Made by a program: the position numbers and the translations under genes. 64,000 bases of DNA, taken from assembly GCF_000376565.1 (NCBI RefSeq), contig NZ_BARG01000084.1, positions 17,575-81,574 of the forward strand, written 5' to 3'. The notes beneath the pieces are model-generated. The model was not told where the DNA came from and did no database searches. It worked only from the letters and a program-made list of their open reading frames with translations. This DNA comes from Streptomyces hokutonensis (lineage in GTDB: Bacteria > Actinomycetota > Actinomycetes > Streptomycetales > Streptomycetaceae). Shown one piece after another: positions 47,568 to 56,713 of the stretch (positions are counted from its first letter, which is position 1; every line of letters begins with the position of its first letter).

Positions 47568-48587
47568 GTGAACGGCGACTGGCTCATACGCGGCCGTGAC
47601 GGCCGGCTCAGTGTCTATCTGCCCTCGGGCGACGCCGTCCTGTGCCGTGCGGAACGCGGCCCCGACGGCCTCTGGGGCGCCCCGCGCACGGTGGGCGGCG
47701 ACCAGAAGCTGCACCCGGGGCTGCTCGGCATCGGGCAGGGCGCGGACGGCTACGCCCATCTGGCGGCCTGGCGTCCCACGGTGCCCGGCGAATCCGGCCT
47801 GGTCCACTCCACGCACTTCCGGCCCCGGCTCACCGCCCTCGACTGGACCCCGGTCGGCCACCCGGACCGGACGGGCGACCGCACCGGCGTCCCGGCGGTC
47901 GCGGTCGACGCGGAGGGGCGGGCCCATCTCTTCGTGCGCAACAAGGCGGGCGGGGTGAGCATGCTGGCCCAGCGGGAGAAGGGCGGCTGGGATCCCTGGC
48001 GCGACCTCAAGGGCACCGACGTCCACGAGGACCTGGCCGCGGTGACGGGGGAGTCCGGCACGGTCGAGCTGTACGCGGCGGTGCCCGGCGCGATCCTGCA
48101 CTGGCGCCAGCTCGAGCCGGGCGCGCAGCCGGTCCTGGAGGAGGCGATGGAGGCCAGGATCAGACCGGGCACGCTCCGCGCGCTGGCCACCTCCCCGGAG
48201 ACGACCACCCTCTACTACACGGACGACTCCGGCGACCTCTGCGCCTGGCGCCCCGGCGGCAAGCCGCTCACCCTGCTGGCCTCCGCGGGCCCCGGTCCGG
48301 TCTCCGCCGTCCGCTGCGAACTCGACGGCTACGACTGCACGTTGCTAGCCCAGCGCTCGGCCAGCGGCCGGGTCGCGTTCGCCGCGTACCCCACCGAGCA
48401 GGAGTCGGCGGGCGCCTGGTGGACCGAGTCGGGCCCCCAACTCCCGGCGGACGCCGAGGTTTCGCTCACCCTGGACGAGAACGACCGGGTCGCCGCCGCG
48501 ACATTGTCCCCGTCCACCGGTCAACTCCTTCTCACCCGGCGGAAGGACGAGCCGGGCCTGGCCCTGGAGGCCTGGCGGGAGGTGTGA
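47568..48587 (+). CDS. Beta-propeller-like protein of unknown function
   Basis: 339 residues without a signal peptide. Repeated beta-strand blocks containing a hydrophobic-small-G pattern and WxPW or ALDWTPVG-like segments suggest a PLL-type lectin or general beta-propeller. Cytoplasmic location is inferred. It starts with GTG and ends 7 bp before the next gene, so both are probably one transcript. Function is unknown. Confidence 0.7.
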   Translation: MNGDWLIRGRDGRLSVYLPSGDAVLCRAERGPDGLWGAPRTVGGDQKLHPGLLGIGQGADGYAHLAAWRPTVPGESGLVHSTHFRPRLTALDWTPVGHPDRTGDRTGVPAVAVDAEGRAHLFVRNKAGGVSMLAQREKGGWDPWRDLKGTDVHEDLAAVTGESGTVELYAAVPGAILHWRQLEPGAQPVLEEAMEARIRPGTLRALATSPETTTLYYTDDSGDLCAWRPGGKPLTLLASAGPGPVSAVRCELDGYDCTLLAQRSASGRVAFAAYPTEQESAGAWWTESGPQLPADAEVSLTLDENDRVAAATLSPSTGQLLLTRRKDEPGLALEAWREV

Positions 48588-48594
48588 ATGCGCC

Positions 48595-48978
48595 ATGATG
48601 ACCACCGTGGACACCGAATCACTCATCGCCGTGTGGCGGCGTATCCTCGACGGCTCCGAAAAGCCGTGGGTCCTGTTCGAGCACGGCACCTGCGTGTTGC
48701 TCGAGGAGCCCGACGGCGACCCCGCCGAACAGGCCACCGGGATCCTGCGCGAGTTCGGCCCCGTACAGGTGGCGACGTCGGCGGGCGACTTCCGCGTACT
48801 CGAACTCAAGAACGGCGAGGGCTGGTTGGTGACGAGCCATCACCGGGACGTCGTCACCTTCGTCGGGACGGACGAGCCCGACGACCCCTCGCATCTGGCC
48901 GTCGGCATCCACGGGCGGTCCAAGCGCGACCAGGACGGCACCGAACTGCGCGTCGTCCACGTCGAGGACGTCCCCTGA
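48595..48978 (+). CDS. Conserved hypothetical protein
   Basis: 127 residues, acidic, no signal or membrane helix. It has a beta-rich pattern (PWVLFEHGTCVLLEEPDGD; GWLVTSHHRDVVTFVG). It starts MMTTVDTES, so the second ATG at 48598 is an alternative. Likely co-transcribed with the beta-propeller gene. The family is not recognised. Confidence 0.65.
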   Translation: MMTTVDTESLIAVWRRILDGSEKPWVLFEHGTCVLLEEPDGDPAEQATGILREFGPVQVATSAGDFRVLELKNGEGWLVTSHHRDVVTFVGTDEPDDPSHLAVGIHGRSKRDQDGTELRVVHVEDVP

Positions 48979-48983
48979 CATGC

Positions 48984-49019
48984 CGGTGCCCGGTACATCG
49001 GCCGATGTACCGGGCACCG
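48984..49019. terminator. 36-bp perfect palindrome, bidirectional terminator
   Basis: CGGTGCCCGGTACATCGG is followed directly by its exact reverse complement. It lies 5 bp after one stop and 11 bp from the stop of the converging FadB-like gene. Confidence 0.88.
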
Positions 49020-49030
49020 TACGACCGGAG

Positions 49031-51160
49031 TTACGCCGGAACGCTCGCCACACCCGGCGCCAGGAACGGCTTGCCGTTCACCCGCGCCGAGACGCCCTCG
49101 CGGTCCAGGTACGGCGTGATGCCGCCCAGGTGGAAGGGCCAGCCGGCGCCCGTGATCAGGCACAGGTCGATGTCCTGCGCCTCGGCGACGACACCCTCGT
49201 CGAGCATGAGCCCGATCTCCTGCGCCACCGCGTCCAGGACCCGGTCCCGCACCTGCTCCTCGGTCAGCACGGAGTCACCCTGCTTCAGCAACGCGGCGAC
49301 CTCGGGGTCGAGTTCGGGCTTCCCGCTGTCGTAGACGTAGAAGCCGCGCTTGCCCGCCTTGACGACGGCCGCGAGGTTCGGGGAGACCGTGAAGCGGTCG
49401 GGGAAGGCCCGGTTGAGGGTCTCCGAGACGTGCAGACCGATGGCCGGACCGACCAACTCCAGCAGAACCAGCGGGGACATGGGCAGACCGAGCGGCTCTA
49501 CGGCCTTCTCGGCGACCGCGACCGGGGTGCCCTCGTCGATGACGTTCTGGATCTCGCCCATGAAGCGGGTGAGGATGCGGTTGACGACGAACGCCGGGGC
49601 GTCCTTCACCAACACCGCTGTCTTCTTCAGCTTCTTGGCCACCGCGAACGCGGTCGCGAGCGAGGCGTCGTCCGTCTGCTCGCCGCGCACGATCTCCAAC
49701 AGGGGAAGGATCGCGACGGGGTTGAAGAAGTGGAAGCCGACGACCCGCTCGGGGTTCTTCAGCTTCGACGCCATCTCGGAGACGGACAGCGAGGAGGTGT
49801 TGGTGGCGAGGATCGCGTGCGCCGGGGCGACCGCCTCGACCTCCGCGAACACCTGCTGCTTGACGCCGATCTCCTCGAAGACGGCCTCGATGATGAAGTC
49901 GGCGTCCGCGAAGCCCTCGGCCTTGTCCAGCACGCCGGTGACCAGGGCCTTGAGGCGGTTGGCCTTGTCCTGGTTGATACGGGACTTCGACAGCAGCTTG
50001 TCGATCTCGGCGTGGACGTAGCCCACACCCTTGTCGACGCGCTCCTGGTCGATGTCCGTGAGGACGACCGGTACTTCGAGGCGGCGCAGGAAGAGCAGGG
50101 CGAGCTGCGAGGCCATCAGACCGGCGCCGACCACACCCACCTTGGTGACCGGACGCGCGAGCGACTTGTCGGGCGCGCCCGCCGGCCGCTTGCCGCGCTT
50201 CTGCACGAGGTTGAACGCGTAGATACCGGCGCGGAGTTCGCCACCCATGATCAGGTCGGCAAGGGCCAAGTCCTCGGCATCGTAACCCTGTTGGAGGTCG
50301 CCGTTCTTCGAGGCCTCGATGATGTCGAGCGCACGGTAGGCGGCCGGGGCCGCGCCGTGCACCTTGGAGTCCGCGACGAAACGGCCCTTGGCGACGGCCT
50401 GGTCCCAGGCCTCGCCGCGGTCGATCGCCGGACGCTCGACCTTGATCTCGCCCTTGAGGACGTTCGCCGTCCAGATCAGCGACTGCTCCAGGAAGTCCGC
50501 GCCCTCGAAGAGCGCGTCCGCGATCCCGAGGTCGAAGACCTGCTGGCCCTTGAGCTGCTTGTTCTGGTTGAGGCTGTTCTCGATGATCACCGAGACGGCC
50601 TTCTCGGCGCCGATCAGGTTCGGCAGCAGCGTGCAGCCGCCCCAGCCGGGGACGAGGCCGAGGAAGACCTCGGGGAGGGAGAAGGCCGCGATGTGCTTGG
50701 AGACCGTGCGGTACTCGCAGTGCAGACCGACCTCGACGCCACCGCCCATGGCCGCGCCGTTGTAGTACGTGAAGGTCGGTACCGCGATGTCCGCGAGGCG
50801 CTTGAAGACCTCGTGGCCGCCCTTGCCGATGGCGAGCGCGTCGTCGTGGTTCTTGAGGAGCTCGACGCCCTTCAGGTCCGCGCCGACGGCGAAGACGAAC
50901 GGCTTGCCGGTGATGCCGACACCGACGATCTCGCCGGCCGCCGCCTCCTTCTCGACCTGGTCGATGGCGGTGTTCAGGTTCGCCAGCGAGGCCGGACCGA
51001 AGGTGGTCGGCTTGGTGTGGTCGAAGCCGTTGTCCAGCGTGATGAGCGCGAACCGCCCGGCGCCGTACGGCAGTTCGAGGTGGCGGACGTGCGCGGACGT
51101 CACGACCTCGTCCGGGAACAGCTCGGCCGCACCCTTCAGAAGCTCGGTGGTGGTGCTCAC
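49031..51160 (-). CDS. FadB-type fatty acid oxidation multifunctional enzyme
   Basis: 709 residues. The enoyl-CoA hydratase domain (about 1-320) has GAAMGGGVEVGLH and Glu164 in SLPEVFLGLVPGWGG. The NAD-binding Rossmann segment VGVVGAGLMASQ (341-352) starts the 3-hydroxyacyl-CoA dehydrogenase domain with catalytic His477 (VVGFHFFNPV). It hydrates and oxidises acyl-CoA intermediates in beta-oxidation. Its GTG overlaps the thiolase stop (GTGA), so the pair is coupled and probably acts as a complex. Confidence 0.93.
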   Translation of the reverse strand: MSTTTELLKGAAELFPDEVVTSAHVRHLELPYGAGRFALITLDNGFDHTKPTTFGPASLANLNTAIDQVEKEAAAGEIVGVGITGKPFVFAVGADLKGVELLKNHDDALAIGKGGHEVFKRLADIAVPTFTYYNGAAMGGGVEVGLHCEYRTVSKHIAAFSLPEVFLGLVPGWGGCTLLPNLIGAEKAVSVIIENSLNQNKQLKGQQVFDLGIADALFEGADFLEQSLIWTANVLKGEIKVERPAIDRGEAWDQAVAKGRFVADSKVHGAAPAAYRALDIIEASKNGDLQQGYDAEDLALADLIMGGELRAGIYAFNLVQKRGKRPAGAPDKSLARPVTKVGVVGAGLMASQLALLFLRRLEVPVVLTDIDQERVDKGVGYVHAEIDKLLSKSRINQDKANRLKALVTGVLDKAEGFADADFIIEAVFEEIGVKQQVFAEVEAVAPAHAILATNTSSLSVSEMASKLKNPERVVGFHFFNPVAILPLLEIVRGEQTDDASLATAFAVAKKLKKTAVLVKDAPAFVVNRILTRFMGEIQNVIDEGTPVAVAEKAVEPLGLPMSPLVLLELVGPAIGLHVSETLNRAFPDRFTVSPNLAAVVKAGKRGFYVYDSGKPELDPEVAALLKQGDSVLTEEQVRDRVLDAVAQEIGLMLDEGVVAEAQDIDLCLITGAGWPFHLGGITPYLDREGVSARVNGKPFLAPGVASVPA

Positions 51161-52374
51161 TTGTCCCCCTCGAAGTGCGGGTTCTCCCAGATGACCGTGG
51201 CGCCCATGCCGAAGCCGACGCACATCGTCGTCAGGCCGTAGCGGACGTTCGGCTGCTCCTCGAACTGGCGGGCCAGCTGCGTCATCAGGCGGACGCCCGA
51301 CGAGGCCAGCGGGTGACCGAAGGCGATCGCGCCGCCGTACTGGTTGACGCGCTCGTCGTCGTCCGCGATGCCGTAGTGGTCCAGGAAGGCCAGCACCTGT
51401 ACGGCGAAAGCCTCGTTGACTTCGAAGAGGCCGATGTCACCGATGCCGAGGCCCGCCTTGGCGAGCGCCTTCTCGGTCGCCGGGATCGGGCCGTAGCCCA
51501 TGACCTCCGGCTCGACGCCCGCGAAGGCGTACGAGACGAGGCGCATCTTCACCGGCAGGTTGTTCTCGCGGGCGAAGTCCTCGCTGGCGATGATCGACGC
51601 GGTGGCACCGTCGTTGAGACCGGCCGCGTTGCCCGCGGTGACCCGCCCGTGCACCCGGAACGGCGTCTTGAGCCCGGCGAGGTTCTCCAGGGTGGTCCCC
51701 GGACGCATCGGCTCGTCGGCGGTGACCAGACCCCAACCGGTCTCGCCCACCTGCTCGTTGGTGTTGCGCACCGAGATCGGCACCAGGTCCTGCTGGATCT
51801 TGCCGTTGGCGTACGCCTTGGCGGCCTTCTCCTGCGAGCGCACCGCGTACTCGTCGGCGCGCAGCTTGGTGATGTGCGGGTAGCGGTCGTGCAGGTTCTC
51901 CGCCGTCATGCCCATGAACAGTGCGGAGTCGTCGACCAGCTTCTCGCTCACGAACCGCGGGTTCGGGTCCACGCCCTCGCCCATCGGGTGGCGGCCCATG
52001 TGCTCGACACCACCGGCGATGACGGCGTCGTAGGCACCGAAGGCGATGGAGCCGGCGGTGGTCGTGACGGCGGTCAGCGCGCCCGCGCACATGCGGTCGA
52101 TGGAGTAACCGGGCACCGACTGCGGCAGCCCGGCGAGAATGCCCGCGGTCCGCCCCAGGGTCAGCCCCTGGTCACCGATCTGCGTGGTCGCGGCGATCGC
52201 GACCTCGTCGATCTTCGCGGGGTCCAGACCGGGGTTGCGGCGCAGCAGCTCCCGGATCGCCTTCACGACGAGGTCGTCGGCCCGGGTCTCGTGGTAGATG
52301 CCCTTCGGGCCCGCCTTGCCGAACGGGGTACGGACGCCGTCTACGAAGACGACGTCCCTGACGGTACGAGGCAC
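51157..52374 (-). CDS. Acetyl-CoA acyltransferase (FadA-type thiolase)
   Basis: 405 residues. Catalytic Cys96 (DRMCAGAL), His354 (AFGHPLASSG) and Cys385 (TTMCVGFGMGA) and the motif NEAFAVQ define a thiolase. It releases acetyl-CoA in the last step of beta-oxidation. GTG at 52374 follows GGAGGAG; the in-frame start at 52407 has none. It is the first gene of a two-gene operon with a perfect palindrome in its promoter region. Confidence 0.94.
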   Translation of the reverse strand: MPRTVRDVVFVDGVRTPFGKAGPKGIYHETRADDLVVKAIRELLRRNPGLDPAKIDEVAIAATTQIGDQGLTLGRTAGILAGLPQSVPGYSIDRMCAGALTAVTTTAGSIAFGAYDAVIAGGVEHMGRHPMGEGVDPNPRFVSEKLVDDSALFMGMTAENLHDRYPHITKLRADEYAVRSQEKAAKAYANGKIQQDLVPISVRNTNEQVGETGWGLVTADEPMRPGTTLENLAGLKTPFRVHGRVTAGNAAGLNDGATASIIASEDFARENNLPVKMRLVSYAFAGVEPEVMGYGPIPATEKALAKAGLGIGDIGLFEVNEAFAVQVLAFLDHYGIADDDERVNQYGGAIAFGHPLASSGVRLMTQLARQFEEQPNVRYGLTTMCVGFGMGATVIWENPHFEGDK

Positions 52375-52419
52375 GATTGGCTCTCCTCCAGGGTGCGGGA
52401 TCTGCACTGCTGCGATGCG

Positions 52420-52435
52420 CTGAGCGCGCGCTCAG
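52420..52435. promoter_or_regulatory. Perfect 16-bp palindrome upstream of the beta-oxidation operon
   Basis: CTGAGCGCGCGCTCAG lies 45 bp before the thiolase start, in the 142-bp gap after the LacI gene stop. Such GAGCG-CGCTC dyads are typical of TetR-family operators, which often control fatty acid genes in actinobacteria. The specific regulator is not identified. Confidence 0.5.
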
Positions 52436-52516
52436 GAACCATGCTACTTGTGAGTAACCAGGCTGCCCAGTCCCGGGGCTCCAAGCGGCGAACGTCACAC
52501 CCCGGAACCCTCGCGA

Positions 52517-53539
52517 TCATGCTCCGGGCGGTCCGGTCGACCCCCGCGCGGTCAGCACCGGAGCGGGCACGGGATGCGAACCGGAACCCTCCCCGGTGAT
52601 CACCCCGAACAGCGTCCGTGCCGCGTCCGCGCCGAATCCGTGCACATCATGGCTCATCGCGGAGAGCGTCGGGTACGTGATCCGGCACAACTCGGAGTCG
52701 TCCCAGGCCAGCACCGACACATCGGCAGGCACGGCGAGCCCCAGCTCGGCGGCGACGGCGAGCCCCGCCACCGCCATGACGTCGTTGTCGTAGACGATGG
52801 CCGTAGGCCGGTCCGCCACCGCATCCGTCAGCAGCGACCGCGTGGCCCGAGCCCCCGCCTCCCCCGACTGATCGGTGGCCAGCTGCCGGGCGCCAGCCAG
52901 CCCCAGCGCACGCACCGCCGCGTCGAAGGCGTCGGTCCGCAGCGCGGTGAGCGCGGCCACCCCACCCACCCGCGCGATCCGCCGATGCCCGAGCCCGGCC
53001 AGATACCGCACCGCCTCCGTGACGGCGCCGGCCTCGTCGCTCCACACCGAGGTGAGCCCTCCGGTCAACGACGGATGCCCCACGGCCACCACCGGCAGCC
53101 CCAGCCGCCGTACCACCGCGACCCGAGGATCGTCGGCCCGAAAATCCACGAGTATCGCCCCGCCGACCTGCCGAGCCCGCCACCACGACTCCTGCAGCCC
53201 GACCTCGTCCTCCGCACTCCGCACCAGCCGCAACAGCAGCGCACAGGAATGCTCGACCAGCACGCTCTCCACCCCGGACACGAACTCCATGTAGAACGGC
53301 TCGAGCCCGAGCAGCCGCCCCGGCCGGCACACCGCCAGCCCTACGACATCCACCCGCGCCCCGGCCAGCGACCGCGCGGTGGGATGAGGCGCCCACCCCA
53401 ACTCCCGCGCGGCCCCGAAGATCCGCTCCCGCGTCGCCTCCGACAACCCCGGCTTGTGATTGAAGGCGAGCGACACCGCCCCCTTGGACACACCGGCGAG
53501 GGCGGCAACGTCCTTGATGGTGACGCGAGTTGTGCTCAT
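52517..53539 (-). CDS. LacI-family transcriptional regulator
   Basis: 340 residues. N-terminal LacI helix-turn-helix (VTIKDVAALAGVSKGAVSLAFN) and hinge, then a periplasmic-binding-protein-like effector domain. The effector is probably a sugar but is not identifiable. No transport or sugar gene adjoins it, and it lies far from the two GH92 genes that share a LacI-type operator, so it may act in trans. The ATG at 53539 begins the DNA-binding domain. Confidence 0.88.
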   Translation of the reverse strand: MSTTRVTIKDVAALAGVSKGAVSLAFNHKPGLSEATRERIFGAARELGWAPHPTARSLAGARVDVVGLAVCRPGRLLGLEPFYMEFVSGVESVLVEHSCALLLRLVRSAEDEVGLQESWWRARQVGGAILVDFRADDPRVAVVRRLGLPVVAVGHPSLTGGLTSVWSDEAGAVTEAVRYLAGLGHRRIARVGGVAALTALRTDAFDAAVRALGLAGARQLATDQSGEAGARATRSLLTDAVADRPTAIVYDNDVMAVAGLAVAAELGLAVPADVSVLAWDDSELCRITYPTLSAMSHDVHGFGADAARTLFGVITGEGSGSHPVPAPVLTARGSTGPPGA

Positions 53540-53627
53540 CGAGGGGGAGTCTCGCAGCACCTCCGGCGCCTTGTGACCCGTTCGCCGACTTCAAGGATCT
53601 TGGCGCGATCTAGCCGCTTCAGCTTGA

Positions 53628-53705
53628 GGCTTTTAGGGGCACGGGGCTGTATCGATTTGCGGCTCCGCCGCGCGGGCGCGACCAGCCACAGCCGACCCGC
53701 ACCCG
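53628..53705. repeat. Streptomyces intergenic repeat-like element, copy 1
   Basis: GGCTTTTAGGGGCACGGGGCT (53628-53648) begins a stretch with a small hairpin (GCGGC-TCC-GCCGC, 53659-53671) and a purine/pyrimidine-skewed tail. The same opening sequence recurs at 63980-64000 with 19 of 21 identities. It lies in the 183-bp LacI-RNase D gap. Confidence 0.6.
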
Positions 53706-53722
53706 CCGCACAACAGCAGCCG

Positions 53723-55000
53723 CTACGGTGCTTTCGCGGACAAAGCCCCCGCCAAAACAGGCGCCACCTGCTCCACCTGCCACGGCCGAGCCCCATACCC
53801 GGCAAGAGCCGCGCCCACAGACTCCACATCCACACTCTTCGGCGGCTCCCAGCAAACCCGCCGAACCGTGTCCGGAGTAATCAGATTCTCCTGAGGCATG
53901 TTGAGCCCCTCGGCAACCGCAGAAACCGCAGCGCGCGCCGCCGACAACCGAGCCGCGGCCTCGGGATCCTTGTCCGCCCAGGCCCGGGGCGGTGGCGGCC
54001 CGGTGACCGGCTGCCCGGGCTGCGGCAGCGCCGAGTCGGGCAGGGCCTTGGCCCGATCGACGGCCGCCTGCCACTGCTCCAGCTGCCGCCGCCCCATCCG
54101 ATGCCCGAACCCGTTCAACGCGGCCAGCGCCTGCACATCCGCGGGAAGCGACAGCGCGGCCTCCACGATCGCCGCGTCGGACAGCACCTTCCCCGGCGAC
54201 ACGTCCCGCCGCTGCGCGATCCGGTCCCGCGTCTGCCACAGCTCGCGGACGACTCCGAGCTGCCGGCGCCGCCGTACCTTGTGCATCCCGGACGTGCGGC
54301 GCCACGGGTCCTTGCGGGGTTCGGCGGGCGGCGCGGCCGCGATCGCGTCGAACTCCTGGCGGGCCCACTCCAGCTTGCCCTGTCTGTCGAGCTCCTTCTC
54401 CAGGGCGTCCCGCAGGTCGACGAGGAGTTCCACGTCCAGGGCCGCGTACCGCAGCCACGGTTCGGGCAGCGGGCGGGTGGACCAGTCAACGGCGGAGTGT
54501 CCCTTCTCCAGGACGAAACCGAGGACGTTCTCGACCATCGCACCCAGGCCGACCCGCGGGAATCCGGCGAGCCGACCCGCCAGCTCGGTGTCGAAGAGCC
54601 GCGTCGGCACCATGCCTATCTCCCGCAGACACGGCAGGTCCTGGGTGGCGGCGTGCAGCACCCACTCGACGCCGGAGACGGCCTCGCCGAGGCCCGACAG
54701 GTCGGGGCAGGCGACGGGGTCGATCAGCGCGGTGCCCGCGCCCTCGCGGCGCAGCTGCACCAGATAGGCGCGCTGTCCGTAGCGGTAGCCGGACGCGCGC
54801 TCGGCGTCGACGGCGAGGGGGCCCGTGCCGGCGGCGAAGGCCGCGATCGCCTCGGCGAGGGCGTCCTCGTCGGCGATCACGGGCGGAATGCCCTCCCGGG
54901 GCTCGAGCAAGGGGATCGGCGCCGTTTCGACGTCGTCCGGAGGGGCGCCTCCGGTGGTTCGCAGTGAGCTGTCTGCTGCGGTTTCTTGGGCGTCGGTCAC
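53723..55000 (-). CDS. rnd: Ribonuclease D-like 3'-5' exoribonuclease
   Basis: 425 residues. The DEDDy exonuclease domain (about 40-215) shows Asp65 and Glu67 (VDAER), Asp121 (ATQDLPCL), and Tyr185 and Asp189 (RYAALDVELL). An HRDC domain follows (about 240-325), then a C-terminal helical region. It trims the 3' ends of structured RNA such as tRNA precursors. The 20-residue start region is unstructured. It begins with GTG and lies just downstream of whiI. Confidence 0.93.
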   Translation of the reverse strand: MTDAQETAADSSLRTTGGAPPDDVETAPIPLLEPREGIPPVIADEDALAEAIAAFAAGTGPLAVDAERASGYRYGQRAYLVQLRREGAGTALIDPVACPDLSGLGEAVSGVEWVLHAATQDLPCLREIGMVPTRLFDTELAGRLAGFPRVGLGAMVENVLGFVLEKGHSAVDWSTRPLPEPWLRYAALDVELLVDLRDALEKELDRQGKLEWARQEFDAIAAAPPAEPRKDPWRRTSGMHKVRRRRQLGVVRELWQTRDRIAQRRDVSPGKVLSDAAIVEAALSLPADVQALAALNGFGHRMGRRQLEQWQAAVDRAKALPDSALPQPGQPVTGPPPPRAWADKDPEAAARLSAARAAVSAVAEGLNMPQENLITPDTVRRVCWEPPKSVDVESVGAALAGYGARPWQVEQVAPVLAGALSAKAP

Positions 55001-55026
55001 GTGTCAAGGGTATCCGTGTATGGACA

Positions 55027-55060
55027 ACGCCCGCCGACGGAACGTTCCGTCGACGGGCGT
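55027..55060 (-). terminator. Terminator after whiI
   Basis: Two 17-nt arms (55027-55043 and 55044-55060) are complementary with one mismatch and no spacer, between the whiI stop (55145) and the RNase D start (55000). Confidence 0.75.
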
Positions 55061-55144
55061 CTGGGGGTCGTAAACCAGTCAGGTAAGTGAAAGATCCGGT
55101 TCACGGCTCGGCGGGGGAGTGGAGGACGTGGTTCCGGGGCAGGG

Positions 55145-55807
55145 TCAGTGGATGATTCCGGTGCGCAGGGCCACCGCGACCATGCCGGCGCGGTCGCCCG
55201 TGCCGAGCTTGCGGGCGATGCGGGCGAGGTGGCTCTTGACGGTCAGTGCGGACAGGCCCATGGAGACGCCGATCGCCTTGTTCGACTGGCCCTCCGCGAC
55301 CAGACGGAGCACCTCGACCTCACGGCCGGACAGTTCGCGGTAGCCGCCCGGGTGGCTCGGGGCACCCGGGGGGCGGCGGTGCATACGGGCGGCGGCGGAG
55401 CCGATGGGAGCGGCGCCGGGTCGGGTGGGGAGCCCGACGTTGGTGCGGGTGCCGGTGACGACGTAGCCCTTGACGCCGCCCGCGAGGGCGTTGCGCACGG
55501 CACCGATGTCGTCGGCGGCGGACAGGGCCAGGCCGTTGGGCCAGCCTGCGGCTCTGGTCTCGGAGAGCAGGGTGAGTCCGGAGCCGTCGGGAAGGTGGAC
55601 GTCTGCCACACAGATGTCGCGGGGGTTGCCGATGCGGGGACGAGCCTCCGCGACGGACGAGGCCTCGATGACGTCGCGCACACCGAGCGCCCACAGGTGG
55701 CGGGTGACGGTGGAGCGGACGCGCGGGTCGGCCACGACCACCATGGCGGTCGGCTTGTTCGGGCGGTAGGCGACCAGGCTTGCGGGCTGCTCGAGGAGAA
55801 CGGACAC
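55145..55807 (-). CDS. whiI: WhiI, atypical response regulator of sporulation
   Basis: 220 residues. The receiver-like domain (about 20-125) keeps Asp27 and Asp69 (CVADVHLPDGSG) but has Thr118 where the conserved Lys should be (GYVVTGT) and lacks one of the paired acidic residues, so normal phosphorylation is unlikely. A LuxR/NarL helix-turn-helix is at about 155-215 (GREVEVLRLVAEGQSNKAIG). WhiI is needed for late aerial-hypha septation and spore maturation in Streptomyces and is known to depend on sigma-WhiG. Identity is supported by size, by position beside RNase D, DUF3000 and hemE, and by the upstream promoter. AGGAGG lies before the GTG. Confidence 0.93.
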   Translation of the reverse strand: MSVLLEQPASLVAYRPNKPTAMVVVADPRVRSTVTRHLWALGVRDVIEASSVAEARPRIGNPRDICVADVHLPDGSGLTLLSETRAAGWPNGLALSAADDIGAVRNALAGGVKGYVVTGTRTNVGLPTRPGAAPIGSAAARMHRRPPGAPSHPGGYRELSGREVEVLRLVAEGQSNKAIGVSMGLSALTVKSHLARIARKLGTGDRAGMVAVALRTGIIH

Positions 55808-55849
55808 CAGGCCTCCTGGGGTGTGGGACGACTTTCAAGGTCACAGTCG

Positions 55850-55877
55850 TCTTCGGCAGCAAACCCGCGGTCCTTTA
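55850..55877 (-). promoter_or_regulatory. Sigma-WhiG-type promoter of whiI
   Basis: On the minus strand TAAA (55877-55874), a 16-nt spacer and GCCGAAGA (55857-55850) fit the sigma-WhiG pattern TAAA-N15/16-GCCGAWAA closely. The predicted transcript would start near 55843, giving a leader of about 36 nt before whiI. Confidence 0.8.
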
Positions 55878-55941
55878 GAGAAAGATCACGATTTAGTGAG
55901 TAGCAATCAGTGCAATTCGGACACGCTGTCGATCGTTCGGT

Positions 55942-55959
55942 GAACGAAACGGTTCGTTC
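55942..55959. promoter_or_regulatory. Inverted repeat in the whiI upstream region
   Basis: GAACGAA and TTCGTTC flank ACGG about 65 bp upstream of the sigma-WhiG -35 element; an overlapping GTTC-GGT-GAAC dyad lies just before. It could be an operator; it does not fit the LexA spacing. Confidence 0.35.
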
Positions 55960-56044
55960 GAGGGGTCACTCCTGATTGAAAGTGGCCGTATCGACAAAGA
56001 CACCGCAAGTGCTCGGTAAGTCCTCGGTGTGACGGAGGTAAGGC

Positions 56045-56713
56045 TCAGCGTGACTGCGGACCCCGGCGCTGCGGCAGCGTGACGATGGACGCGTCGCCCG
56101 GACCCGCCGGCGGCAGGCCCGCGACCTGGGCCAGCAGATCGCACCAGGAGGCCAGATGCGCGGCCGCGTCCGGGACACCGCCGAGCCCCTCGCGGGGCGT
56201 CCACGAGGCGCGGATCTCGATCTGGGAGGCCGACGGGCGCTCGGACAGCCCGCCGAAGTAGTGGGAGCTGGCCCGGGTGACGGTGCCGCTCGGCTCGCCG
56301 TAGGTCAGTCCGCGGGTCTGCAGCGCGCCGGTCAGCCATGACCAGCACACGTCGGGGAGCAGCGGATCCGCCGCCATCTCCGGCTCCAGCTCCGCGCGCA
56401 CCAGCGTCACCAGCCGGAACGTGCCGTGCCAGGCGTCGTGCCCGGCCGGGTCGTGCAGCAGCACCAGCCGGCCGTCGGCCAGGTCCTGGTCGCCGTCGAC
56501 GACCGCGGCCTCCAGCGCGTACGCGAAGGGGGCGAGGCGCTGTGGCGCCGGTGTCGGGTCGATCTCGATCTGCGGTCGCAGCCGACTGTTCCGCAGGGCC
56601 TGGACCGCGGCCTGGAAAGCCGGCGGTGCCGTACCGCCCCCATCCCGGTCCCCCTCCTTGGAGTCGTCCATTCCGTCAGCGCCGTCCGACAGTCGTCCCT
56701 GAGCCGCAGCCAT
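56045..56713 (-). CDS. DUF3000 family protein
   Basis: 222 residues, soluble, acidic, with a disordered first 28 residues. It is recognised as the actinobacteria-restricted DUF3000 by its position between whiI and hemE and by blocks such as RLAPFAYALEAAV and HYFGGLSERPSASQIEIRASW. Function is unknown. It is divergent from hemE across a 104-bp gap. Confidence 0.8.
   Translation of the reverse strand: MAAAQGRLSDGADGMDDSKEGDRDGGGTAPPAFQAAVQALRNSRLRPQIEIDPTPAPQRLAPFAYALEAAVVDGDQDLADGRLVLLHDPAGHDAWHGTFRLVTLVRAELEPEMAADPLLPDVCWSWLTGALQTRGLTYGEPSGTVTRASSHYFGGLSERPSASQIEIRASWTPREGLGGVPDAAAHLASWCDLLAQVAGLPPAGPGDASIVTLPQRRGPQSR

Noticed and set aside
52517..53539. LacI gene as the regulator of the neighbouring beta-oxidation operon
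   Set aside because: The upstream palindrome is of TetR-like form and LacI proteins normally sense sugars; no evidence links them beyond proximity.
55942..55959. LexA (SOS) box in the whiI upstream region
   Set aside because: The GAAC and GTTC halves are not 4 nt apart as LexA requires, so it is listed only as an unassigned dyad.
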